Notes under the pieces: model-generated
What the model saw: only the letters and a program-made list of their open reading frames with translations
Told to the model about the DNA's origin: nothing
Databases searched by the model: none
Shown here: in pieces, positions 11,900 to 21,800 of the stretch
Layout: the number at the start of each line of letters is the position of its first letter
Numbering within the stretch: the stretch's first letter is position 1
Position numbers and translations under genes: made by a program
NCBI RefSeq assembly: GCF_002865645.1
Contig: NW_020194519.1
Location: 250,573-314,572 of the forward strand
Reading direction: 5' to 3'
Source of the DNA: Hyaloscypha bicolor E
Lineage: Eukaryota > Ascomycota > Leotiomycetes > Helotiales > Hyaloscyphaceae
Length of the DNA stretch: 64,000 nt

Positions 11900-13146
11900 A
11901 TGGTTAACATTACTTCCCGCCCCGAATCTCCCTTTTACTTCTATTCAGTGTTCGCAACACTAACTCGACTCCCTTTGCGGGGGACGGCAACGTGCTGCGA
12001 CGAGGCGTCTCGGGATAGCTTAAGTTGTTCCTCGAAAGGCATGTATTGAAATCTGGCGCAGTCGTTGATATCGCTTCCTCTTGATCTCCAAGGCTATCTC
12101 TTATAACTAACGCCGTAGCATACAGACCATCCGACAACTCGGGCCCCACGCCACGAGCGAAACGCGAATTGTAGTGAAACTCGAGGAAGGAGTGCTGCAG
12201 CGCCGGGCACCGTCTCGGCGTCTCCAGCATTCAAGAGAACCACGATGATCATCACTTAGAACAAGATGAGTCTGGCTTCCTCGAAGACATTGAATGGCAT
12301 CTTCAAATAGGTTGCTGCAATAACTCTGCCCTCTTAGATGATCAGGATAGGACGTCCGAAGTGTGTGCTGGATTGAGCGAGCAAGTCTTCGATTTGCAAA
12401 CGCCATCCGTCACCGACCGCGACGATAATTCTGATTATCGAGAGGTCTTTAGTTCACCTACAGATTTGTTATCTCCCCCTCTCGTCCCATATCTTTCCGC
12501 TGCGATTTATGGTCCTGGTTTTGAAAACACCGCCCAAAATTCGCCACTCACACCCGAAGCTCCGTCGACTACTCTGTCATCTACCCCCGAATCATATTCT
12601 AGCATCTCCAATGAGTCTACACAGCTTAATCCGGTTTTGGTGGCTACTGGGCAAGCACCAAATCCGTCCCGATTGAATTTCAAGACCTGCGGACTATGCC
12701 AAGAATTGTTCAATGGTTCCGAACAACTTTTGTAAGTTTCATCTTAACGTTGGATTTGACGCCGTGTATTACTTATGTAAACAACTAGGGATCACTTGAA
12801 AACTATCCACCCCGACATGGCAAACTCTTGCGGTCGCAAGGACTGTCGCAAATCGAAAGACAGGAGAACTCTGCTACGACATCTAGAGTCCTCTAAGGCA
12901 CACCAGTGCAACAAGACGTCCGTCTTTCGCTGTCGTTGTGGAAGTGTGTTTTCCCGAAAAGACAAATTCCGGAACCATTTTAGGAGATCTTCATGTACTG
13001 GAGATCTCCCCTTTGTGTGTTTATGTGACAAAGTCGACATTAGTAAAGTGACTTTCGAGGTTCACTTTGAAGGTTGTGGGCGACGCCCGAGAGGAAGGCC
13101 GCGCAAGGAAGGATTTGAGACAGCCGGGAAAGGACAATGTCTGTAG
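11900..13146 (+). CDS. C2H2 zinc-finger protein
   Basis: Likely a nuclear DNA-binding protein. My model is join(11900..12042,12228..12731,12789..13146), 334 residues. The last intron (57 bp) joins the first finger in frame: CGLCQELF...DHLKTIH. Two more Cys/His groups follow: CGRKDC...RHLESSKAH and CRCGSVFSRKDKFRNHF...C, ending in a basic tail (GRRPRGRPRKEG). The last two fingers deviate from the classic spacing. The middle is acidic and Ser/Thr/Pro-rich. The first intron is uncertain: an acceptor at 12118 has a better branch site (AACTAACGCCGTAG) but its frame stops at about 12243, so I use the acceptor at 12227. The coding frame has no ATG between 12165 and the fingers, so an upstream exon is required. 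Targets unknown. Confidence 0.66.
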
Positions 13147-14220
13147 GAGTGCTTGCGTAGGAGCCGTGACTGGCTTATCAGACCACTTGTCGTTTGCGTC
13201 TATCAAAGATCAACGCCGTTTGGGGTACCTGATAAGGCTCTGCTCTACGCGGGACGAACTTCATCGTCGGAGTGCCTGAAGATCCACTTTTTTGTCCGGG
13301 AAGACAGTCAAGTCGATGCTTTGTTGAATGATCGGATTTCAGTTGGGGATCGGAATTGACTTCGCTGGAGCCGTGAAGGAAAAGCAACGCCGCGCCGACA
13401 GCCAACACTTCAAGGCCTGGAGCAATTTTATTGCTCGCATAGGATCGGAACATTTCTTTATTGGTTATAGGGATTGAGTTTGCAGGAAGGTTATTAAGAT
13501 CATCGACTCGGAGGAGCTACTCAAAAGTTTCCGGGTTACAGTGGCTGTGCCCCGTGATGGCCGTAACTCCCTTTCCGCCCAAAAGGACCTTTCAGGCCCA
13601 AATTCGGCTAGGATCCTGTTGTGGTCCGACATCGAGCTCTTCAATGATTGCCTGTAGTTACATCACAATATATGCATTGCGGGGTGGGTCACTGTTATAT
13701 GGAGGGTGTTGAGCCCTCCGAACCGGAGAGGTTATGTCATTCGCTTGACTTGGACGTTCGTATCGAGATGCAATGATTAATGAGTTTATATTACGACAGC
13801 GCTCCATTCTATCTTTATTTATTATTCTTACGCTACTTGGACTTCTTTTGCCGAAGTCTTATTTTTCTTGCGCATAGAAATCTCTAATATGGAATAATCA
13901 AATGCGAAAGCGCTTCTATCTATATCGTGACATAGACTGCTTCACAAACGAGGCTTGAAAATTATCATACTTCCTATAGAGATGATGCATATACATTGCG
14001 GTCCTAGAAAGTCCCAAATCAACGCCAGAGATCTTATCAAAACTACGAGGTTGCATAATAGGCAGATAGACTCTCAGCTGGTCCAACAACTTGCGAATCT
14101 TTCATAGATGGCCGTCTTTTCCGACAGCTTTTCACTCTAGACATGCAGAATGGGGTTTCTTCTATCCTCGTTTTTGTATCTCCATATATTTCTACTCCGG
14201 GCAGGCTGATGACAGGCCCA
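13147..14220. other. Intergenic region
   Basis: No gene seen. Short ORFs overlap on both strands without recognisable motifs or splice logic. The 13760-14100 part is AT-rich. This should contain the 3' ends of the two flanking, convergently oriented genes. Confidence 0.35.
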
Positions 14221-15321
14221 CTAAGGATCCGGATAACTCATGTTAACATAATCTACTCCACCGCAAATACCAGCCAAAATCTCATTCCTAGCCTGAGCCG
14301 AAGTTGGGCGGATCCAACCACGATATGTTTTCTCTGGTATTTTTATCGTAGCGCTAGAGTCTCGTCTGTCTACCAGTCCTAGCGGTTTCTTTTGCTCCAG
14401 CCGTAGGCGTTTTACCTCTCGATACATAATCTCTAACACATGCTCCTTCTCATTATTCTCGAAGATTCTTTCCAGAGCTCTTCGACATCGAGCCGCAAGG
14501 TGCCTACGAGTCGGTGGCTGATCACTCTGTGCATGCTGTAATAGAGTATGGATGGGGTTCTCCTCATCTACTTCCTTCGTCAATGCTTTCTCATCATTCG
14601 TAGATGTGCCTGCTGGACATTCAATCGCCGTTGTTTGCCGTATCTCGTTTTCTGCCTCCACTGTCGCTACTTTCTCGACCGCTATAGCTGTACTTGCTTG
14701 ATCTTCAACCGCCCTTGATTGGCGTTTCCTTTGTCGACTGGATTTGCGCCGCTCAAATTGCCGGATTCTGGCCTTCTCCCGTTGACGACTAGGCTTTTGT
14801 TGAAGCTTCTTGTTCGCGACGACCACACCCGGCTTCTCATCGAGCGGTAACGGTCCCAGGGGTACGCTGTCCCCAGAATCCTCAATACGCTCACAGCCGC
14901 CTGCCTTGTATACAATGACAACCATTCCGTGCCACCGAGTCTCCAACACAGTTCGACTCGCCAACCGCTTGATATTCCTCAGTCGGTACCGCCGTACTTT
15001 CTCGGGAAGGGCCTCCAAGGAGTATGCTCGTGCTTCAAGCAATGTTGTTTGCGAAGACATGGCGCTTACAGAATACACATCGGCGTGGTTGTCGTGTCGA
15101 AGTAGCATCCCTAGCACGAATTCGTCGTTCAAGATCACCCCCGTGAGGCTTGTTTCTCCTGCAGCGCTCTCCATGATCCTCGTGGTATCAAAGTACGTCT
15201 TCTCAAGATCAATTATTCCACCAGACATATGTCCAGAATATCTTGGCTGGGGCAAAGTTGTCACTCGCGCTACATTTGCATGGGCTTGCCGTGGACGTAA
15301 GGCCGGAAACAAATAGGGCAT
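14221..15321 (-). CDS. Hypothetical protein with basic central region
   Basis: A single open frame of 366 codons. I cannot name the family. Residues about 60-140 contain ILNDEFVLGMLLRHDNHADV, then EARAYSLEALPEKVRRYRLR and VIVYKAGG; this order loosely recalls the N-lobe of a protein kinase-like fold often seen in unassigned fungal ORFs, but no catalytic motifs follow. Residues about 180-215 are strongly basic (REKARIRQFERRKSSRQRKR), a candidate nuclear-localisation or nucleic-acid-binding stretch. An acidic section, then another charged section (EHVLEIMYREVKRLRLEQKK) with helical character, lead to the C-terminus. A TIR element starts 140 bp upstream, so the 5' end may be altered. Upstream exons cannot be excluded. 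Confidence 0.48.
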   Translation of the reverse strand: MPYLFPALRPRQAHANVARVTTLPQPRYSGHMSGGIIDLEKTYFDTTRIMESAAGETSLTGVILNDEFVLGMLLRHDNHADVYSVSAMSSQTTLLEARAYSLEALPEKVRRYRLRNIKRLASRTVLETRWHGMVVIVYKAGGCERIEDSGDSVPLGPLPLDEKPGVVVANKKLQQKPSRQREKARIRQFERRKSSRQRKRQSRAVEDQASTAIAVEKVATVEAENEIRQTTAIECPAGTSTNDEKALTKEVDEENPIHTLLQHAQSDQPPTRRHLAARCRRALERIFENNEKEHVLEIMYREVKRLRLEQKKPLGLVDRRDSSATIKIPEKTYRGWIRPTSAQARNEILAGICGGVDYVNMSYPDP

Positions 15322-15462
15322 TGCACAAGCAGGTTCTTCTTACCGACTCGTCAGCCTTCTGTTTCGTGCTATTGCTCTCCCGTTCCCCGTAGATACAAAA
15401 GGACTTGGCGAAAGGGCCATTTCTCAGGTCCAATCGCTTATCTACCAATCTCGTGCCAACTA

Positions 15463-16122
15463 CGGAAAGCGGTTAGGCTCACTAGTGCCAAAGCATTTTA
15501 CAGTTCTCACTTTGCGGTTTGCGAGTTTTTACTACGCCGCACCCCACCAAAATCGCCCGCCCTACTGCCCAAAATCACGAAAGTCGAAAGTCGAAAAAAA
15601 CCGAGAATAGAAATTAAGACTCCTTTCGCGACTCTCTCCTCGCGCCTACCTTCGCACTCGCCCCCCCCCCCCCCCCCCCCCCTTTTTACTTATCCTCCTC
15701 CTCCTCTATTCCCTTCCCTTATTTAAGCTATTTTATAAAGTAAAGTTATTATTATTAAGAAGTACTTCTTATTATAATTATTAATAAGAGAAGGTACGAA
15801 TTAAAAGTAGAGAGGAAGAGAGAGGGAAGGAGTAAGAGGGAGAGGAGTGGAGAGGAGGGGAGAAGAGGGGCAGGGGCAGGCGTAAAGCCCTATAATTATA
15901 GGGACTACGTCGCTATATTTTAGGGGAAGAGCACTAAAATTTTAGGGCTTAAGGCCTAGAGCGTAGGGGTATAGGGCGTAGGGCATGAGGCCTGTGGAAG
16001 GCCTTTAAGCGAGAGAGATTTTGGTGGGGTGCGGCACAACCAAAACTGCAAACCGAGAACTGCAAGGTTGAGAAGTGGAAAGTGGAAAGTGTATTGGCAC
16101 TAGTGGGCCTAACGGCTTGCCG
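15463..16122. mobile_element. Non-autonomous TIR element with TA duplication (Tc1/mariner-like)
   Basis: The ends are inverted repeats of roughly 100 bp with mismatches: the left begins CGGAAAGCGGTTAGGCTCAC and the right, reversed, begins CGGCAAGCCGTTAGGCCCAC. Both continue with TAGTGCC and later CGCACCCCACCAAAAT. Each end abuts a TA dinucleotide (15461-15462 and 16123-16124), as expected for the Tc1/mariner superfamily. The 660-bp interior has a C tract, CT-rich and AG-rich strands and no transposase ORF. Superfamily assignment rests only on the TA and is tentative. Confidence 0.72.
15661..15682 (+). repeat. Poly-C tract of 22 bases
   Basis: An uninterrupted run of 22 cytosines followed by five T and a (CCT)n-like stretch, inside the TIR element. 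Such a tract is prone to length change and sequencing error, so its true length is uncertain. Confidence 0.9.
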
Positions 16123-16464
16123 TAATTCGCGAGGCTAGAGTTTCAATTCACCAAATTATTTCGGTGGTGCTTAGTCAGGACTCATCACAGCCCAGCAAAG
16201 GTCATGGCGCCGAGGATCTGCCGGGGGCAGGGTACTTGCACTCTTCTCTTTCTGGATTGATACGGTCTGCACAAACCAGGAAGACACTCTCGAGAATACA
16301 ATCCAGGTCCGTTGCATGGCTGGAATATTGCGAAGGCTAAACGCGTGCTTACTTGGCTCGGGGGTGTGAGCCGCCTTCCACTAATGAACACTATGACGAA
16401 AATCTCTTCTGATTATGAAGTCCCGGCCAAATTAACGCCCCGAGCCTTCTCGAGTCACGTGCGA

Positions 16465-16669
16465 CTTAGAGGGGATCCAAATCGGCTCCGAGGACCCTTG
16501 ATAAGTGTGACAGGGGAGCAAGAATGGTCACCGTTACGATATCTTAATAGGCTCAAAGAGGTAGCTATATTATAAGCAACAGGATTTGTAAAGTTCTATA
16601 TATATAATATAGAAACTATAACCGATTCTCGAGGGAGCCAGAAAGGATCCCCCTAAGCGTGATCCAGCT
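16465..16669. repeat. Dispersed repeat family, copy B
   Basis: Aligns with copy A at 7828-8025. This copy shows both ends as an imperfect inverted repeat: CTTAGAGGGGATCC at 16465-16478 and GGATCCCCCTAAG at 16645-16657, each followed inward by GGCTCC-like sequence. It has no coding capacity. Most likely a small MITE. No clear target-site duplication was found. Confidence 0.65.
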
Positions 16670-18093
16670 AACTTACTAATGTGCTTAGGACTCAGGGCTC
16701 AGCTCAAGTAAGAGCAGCGACTACTCAGGTCCAAAGACGGAAGTGGACTTTGGTAGGCTCAATTGTCGTCTGAGACTTTAGAGGAAGGAAAACGTTCTCG
16801 AAGTTGTTGTGTTGTTAAAGACTTACAAAGATAATCTCCTCGATATTTATTCCGGGGCACGGACTTCACAAGTGTTTGCGATGAACCAGCAGTGGTGCAG
16901 TGCCGTGCAAACCCAGCGTGAATCCGCTAATCAGCGCCGTTCGCATCCAATCCTCCACACATACTTTACTCTTCTTATTTACTTTGATTTCTAAATGACC
17001 ACACATCTAAATATAAATCTGACTTCAAAAAGCAAAACCGCATATTGTAATTACTCTATACCTTAAGTGTTATAAGTTATAAAACTTGGATAGTAAATTA
17101 TTAAGAAATCGAGTTTTCCTTGAATTATATCCTAACCGAACAAGGTTTATTCGCGTGCGGCCACTAGCGTGGCAATGTCTCAGCGGGCGAAGGGCTAGTA
17201 TTCTTACTTGTATGTTCCAAATGCCTGCGACCCCCAAATCGCCCGAAAACGCTCAAAACCGTAGGTTTTCGAAGTTTAATCCACTATCCTTTAATTTCGA
17301 CTTTGACGCATCTAATAGAAGGTACTTCTATATACAAATAATTCTTTATTAGGTGTGGAGGCATTTCTATGGAGAGGTAGTAGAGTAAAAGCGAAGAAAC
17401 CGTGTTTTAGTCGATTTTTGGTGGGGTTTGTGTACGCCTAGCAAAAACACTTAAAAATGATTACTTTTCACCAATTTATGTATAATTTCTTTACCATAAA
17501 TTTAAACTATGATAGAACTAAAAATATGTAAGATCTATATAATTACTATAACTCTACGAAATTTGGCACTATTTAATTGCGTGGTTCAGAAGTTATCAAG
17601 GTAAGTTTACAAAATCAAGTGAGTCTGAGGGAGAGTGCGCACGACCGCGTCTCACGCTGGTTTTTCACGGCACTGTAAGAGAATTGGTTGAATTTAGCCT
17701 ATGCACCCACCTCGTATTGAAATACTACGCGGTATAAATTTCGCGAGTCGTACTCGCCCAAGCCCCCTTGTACGCTCTGAAGTATTGACTTTGATACATT
17801 CCCAACCCACTGTGCCCGGCCAGAACTTTACTATTTTAAGATTGGAAGGCTGCATATTGCCCCACTCTTAGATCAGATGAGACCATAACCGGGTCACAAC
17901 CTTACAGAGCTTATTAACATTAATTGATTTAATTTGAGTTTCTCGAGAGTCGGCAGCCAGGTACTTGTTCCCTGATTGCTTTCAGTAAAATTTTGGAATT
18001 GGAAGGTCGAGAACCAACCAATGCAGAACCTCCTCACTGTTAATCATCTTCTAGGGAAGCTTCGAGTGGCATGAAAACTCAAGCAAGCCACAT
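16670..18093. other. AT-rich region without genes
   Basis: Nothing that looks coding on either strand. 16980-17600 is AT-rich with scattered stops, and a few G+C islands lie at 17630-17850. The composition fits decayed repeat DNA. Confidence 0.4.
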
Positions 18094-18629
18094 TCAAGTG
18101 GCGACATCCGAAATATTCAGCACACCCACTCCATCTTGAGTAGATCTTTCCGGGTTTAGGTAAATCTCTGCAATGACTTCCTCTCCTGATCCAAACCCCA
18201 TGGGTTGCGGGTGTCTCTCGAACAGTAGATTTGACGTCCCAGGGTGTCGGTACCTAGCCACATGTAACACGTATTGAGGTTGCTGCCCTCTCCCCCGACC
18301 AATGGTGACACTCAGAGCTAGACGGAGATATGGAGTAGATTGGGCGATTTCCAACACAGCCCAAATGATGGGGAGGTTCAAATACCAAACCGACGCCGGT
18401 GTTGGGAGAGAAACATTTTCCTATTTGCGACTGTTTCATGAGATTTTTTCAAATCAATGTCCTCTCCCGAAACATTCCCAATTGAGCAATTGCTGACTCC
18501 CCCATTATTTAGGCCGGTACCACGCACAGATCGATCGCACGTGGTGGATCTGGTAGAATAAATATCTGGATAAGAGATGGATGTACTGCCATTGTGGGGA
18601 CTGTAACGATGAACAACAATCCGCCTCAA
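18094..18629 (-). pseudogene. Possible gene remnant, unknown
   Basis: Two overlapping minus-strand frames read like protein: an upstream one (18629 to about 18380) with NVSGEDIDLKKSHETVANRK, and a downstream one (about 18380 to 18094) with WAVLEIAQSTPYLRLALSVT and HVARYRHPGTSNLLF. They meet in different frames near 18380 without convincing splice sites. I do not recognise a family. This may be a frameshifted remnant or chance. Confidence 0.25.
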
Positions 18630-18806
18630 ATGCGACGTTGCAAGATGGGAGTTGGAAGAAACGAATTCTATTCCGGGTCTTAGACTACGTAACTAACTCA
18701 CCGAAACTAAACTCCCCAACAGAAATCAATATCAAGAAGAGGAGAAACACATGAAGTCAGAACTACCAAAGAAATCTCTTTTCCCACCTTCTACTGTACG
18801 GATACC

Positions 18807-21800
18807 TCAAATATCTACCAAAGCTCCTAACACGGCTAGCAACACAACCAGTACGCCGGAACTGAATGCACCAGCACCGCCCTGCTGTATCGGCGGAGAT
18901 AATCCCCCACTTGAGCTCGGCACCGGTGGTGGCAAGCTAGTCTCAGAATCGTATCCTGATTCAGTATTCGGCGCCGGGGGTGGATTGTTGGCTACCGCGT
19001 ATAGAGTTGAAGTGACAACTGGTATCTCATTAAGATCAATCGGCGATCTCGAGGGAGCTATCTCTTGATTGTTTTGTGGAGGTGGAACAGCCGTTAGCCT
19101 AGGTTCTGATAATGATGTTGTTGGAGGTGCGCCTGAGCTAAGTGTAATCGGCGAGCAAGTTGAGCAAGTCTGAATAACAAGTGGAGTATTGCATAGTGGG
19201 GCGTTGGAAGGGGAGCTGCGACAGAGGGTCCTCGTGGCTGTGACATCCGAACTTGGACATGTAAAACCTTGAGAGGTGAGAGCGCAAGCATAGCATGCTA
19301 GCCACAACGGTTAGCATCACACAACGAAATGAATGTTTAGAATACGAACGTTCGTCGTCAGTAGCGGTATTACATAAACTCGCTATCTCGGTGAGGATTG
19401 TCTCCGTGACGAAGAATGTTTCTAAGGCTATGTCAGTTTAGTATCTAGAGCTTGAAAGGAGGACAGACCTGTGAGCCCACTGATCTCGTTCACAACTACT
19501 TCAACAGTGATGTTGATGATAATTGTAACCAGGATTCCAATTACAAATGTCGGTTCTGTGGGTTGTGGTGTAGAGTCTGCTGGACAGACTGTTGTGTAGA
19601 CTGAAATTGTGTCGGTCGTGAGATGACCTATGCGACAGTCTGTGACTGTTGGGTGGCAGGAAGTGATTGTGTACGTGATGGTTGTGTATACTGTTGATGT
19701 GATCTCGGAGGGCATTTCCGTAGTTGAAATCGAGTATTGAGGGGATGAGCTGCCAGAAAATAAATTGGCCATGGATCCAATCACAGACACACTAGAACTC
19801 GAACCTAAAATGGGAAGTCAATAAGTTGGTTCTGGAAAGGAGGTCTAAGTAGTAATGGCAGGTTGGTGTGCTTGCTGAGCGGTATGTTAAGCTTTCCAGA
19901 TGAGCCAGAAATTGTTGTCGTATGTTGTTGTAACCCAGCAATATTCGGTGTGGGATCCAGGAGTGGCAAGATTTCCATGTACGAGCAAGACAAGAGGAGA
20001 TTAAAAACAATATGGAAGTATTTTTTGGACATACCTGATATCGTTGATGAACCTCCTACACCTGTACCGGAGCTGAGACTTCCCGTTGAAGTAGTTTCAC
20101 CCCCAGAACTCGCGCTTCCAATAATTGCTGTCGTGGGTGAAGATACTAAGAAAGTCGGAATTGCTGAACTTCCTGTTACAGACGTTGCCGCCCCAGAACT
20201 CGAGGCTTGCGCGGCAGAAGACGTTGAGCTGGGCTGAGCAGCACAAGCTGAATTTGTTAGCATCTGAGAATGACATATGAGGGGCATACTTACCAGAATT
20301 TGCTGTCGCACCACCCAAGATCATATCACTCAATGTAATCTGCGCATATCCTGCTGGTATTATTCCATTAAACACCACAACAACGAGCCCCTCTCCGGAC
20401 AGTGGGAAAGCAAAAATCGCTTGGCCGCTTGTAAATAATCCATTACTCCAAGTCAGCACGTCACCAGGAACAGAAAAGGTGGTTTCGATATCCGAGCTAT
20501 TGTCAGGACCAAAAGTAAATTCTGCCGATCCGACAGTGACGTTGGCGAGCGTGACCTGCGCGTGGAGGCCATTGGAGGTCAAGGTGCCGTTCGAGAGGAA
20601 GAACTCGACCGCGTTAGCGCATGAGTTGGTTATTGACACTGTGCCGTCAGACTCGAGGACGAGGAAGACTAGGCCAGAGTCTCGTTTTGTCTTGCGGCGG
20701 GTTGGGGCGGAGGTGTTGGTGTTGGGGAAGCTGATGAACATTGAGGTGTTCGGCATTGAGCTGGGCATGCTGGATGCGAGGGTTGAAGAGAGCTGGGTTG
20801 GAGAGGAGAGAGTTCCTGTGGGGTTTGTGGATGATGCTGTGTTCGAACTTGAAGCCACACTCATCGATTGTGGCGAATGGCTAACACAAAGCACATCCCC
20901 AATACCTAAAGAACAACTAACATCCAGACTCGGATTCCAAGCTCTGAGCGTTGCTTCATCGATGCCAAATTCCGTCCAGATAGCGAAGCATGTATCGCCT
21001 GAGACGACGGTGTATGTTTTTGTGCAGGCTGTTGGGGTTGCTGATGATGAGGCAGAGATTGTTGAAGATGGGGGTGATGAGAGAAGCGAAGAAAGGGTGC
21101 CGGCTTGAGAGGAAAGGATGGAGGAGGCAGTTGCTGAGATCGTGTTTGATAATAGAGTTGTGGTGCTCAGTGCACCGTCAGGTAAAGTCGACATGCTGCC
21201 CGGTAAAGTCAAGGTGCTTGAGCTTTGTCCTGCTGTTGAGGTCGGTAGCGTGGAGTCTGCTGATCCAGAAATTGAAGACGAGGAAATCTGGTTGGCGGAT
21301 ACAGCGCTCGAAGAGATCGCAACTGCGCTTGACTGAGTAGAAGAAGAGGAAAGGAGGGAGAGTTCGAGCGTACTTGGACTGGTCGAGGTCGCAGCACTGG
21401 ACGAACCAGCTACATTCGTACCAGCAACTTGACTTGAAGAACTCCTGTCACTCATACTCAAGGCTTCTGATGCAATACTCGAAGAGCCGGTAGCAAATGA
21501 TGTAGACGATTCTGAAAACGCATCCAAGGACATTGAACTACTACTCATTACAGCGGCCGTTCTCTTCGTAATCGAGGCTCCCGATATAATACTCGAAGAG
21601 CCGGTAAACGATTCTGAAAATGCAGTTAAAGATATCGAAATACTGCTTATTATAGCGGCCGTGCTCGTTATAAACGAGGAGCCGGTAGATGATTCTGAAA
21701 ATGCAGCCAAGGACATCGAACTACTACTCATTACAGTGACTGTGCTTGTCGTAATCGAGGCTCCTTGTATAATGCTCGAAGATCCGGTAAACGATTCTGA

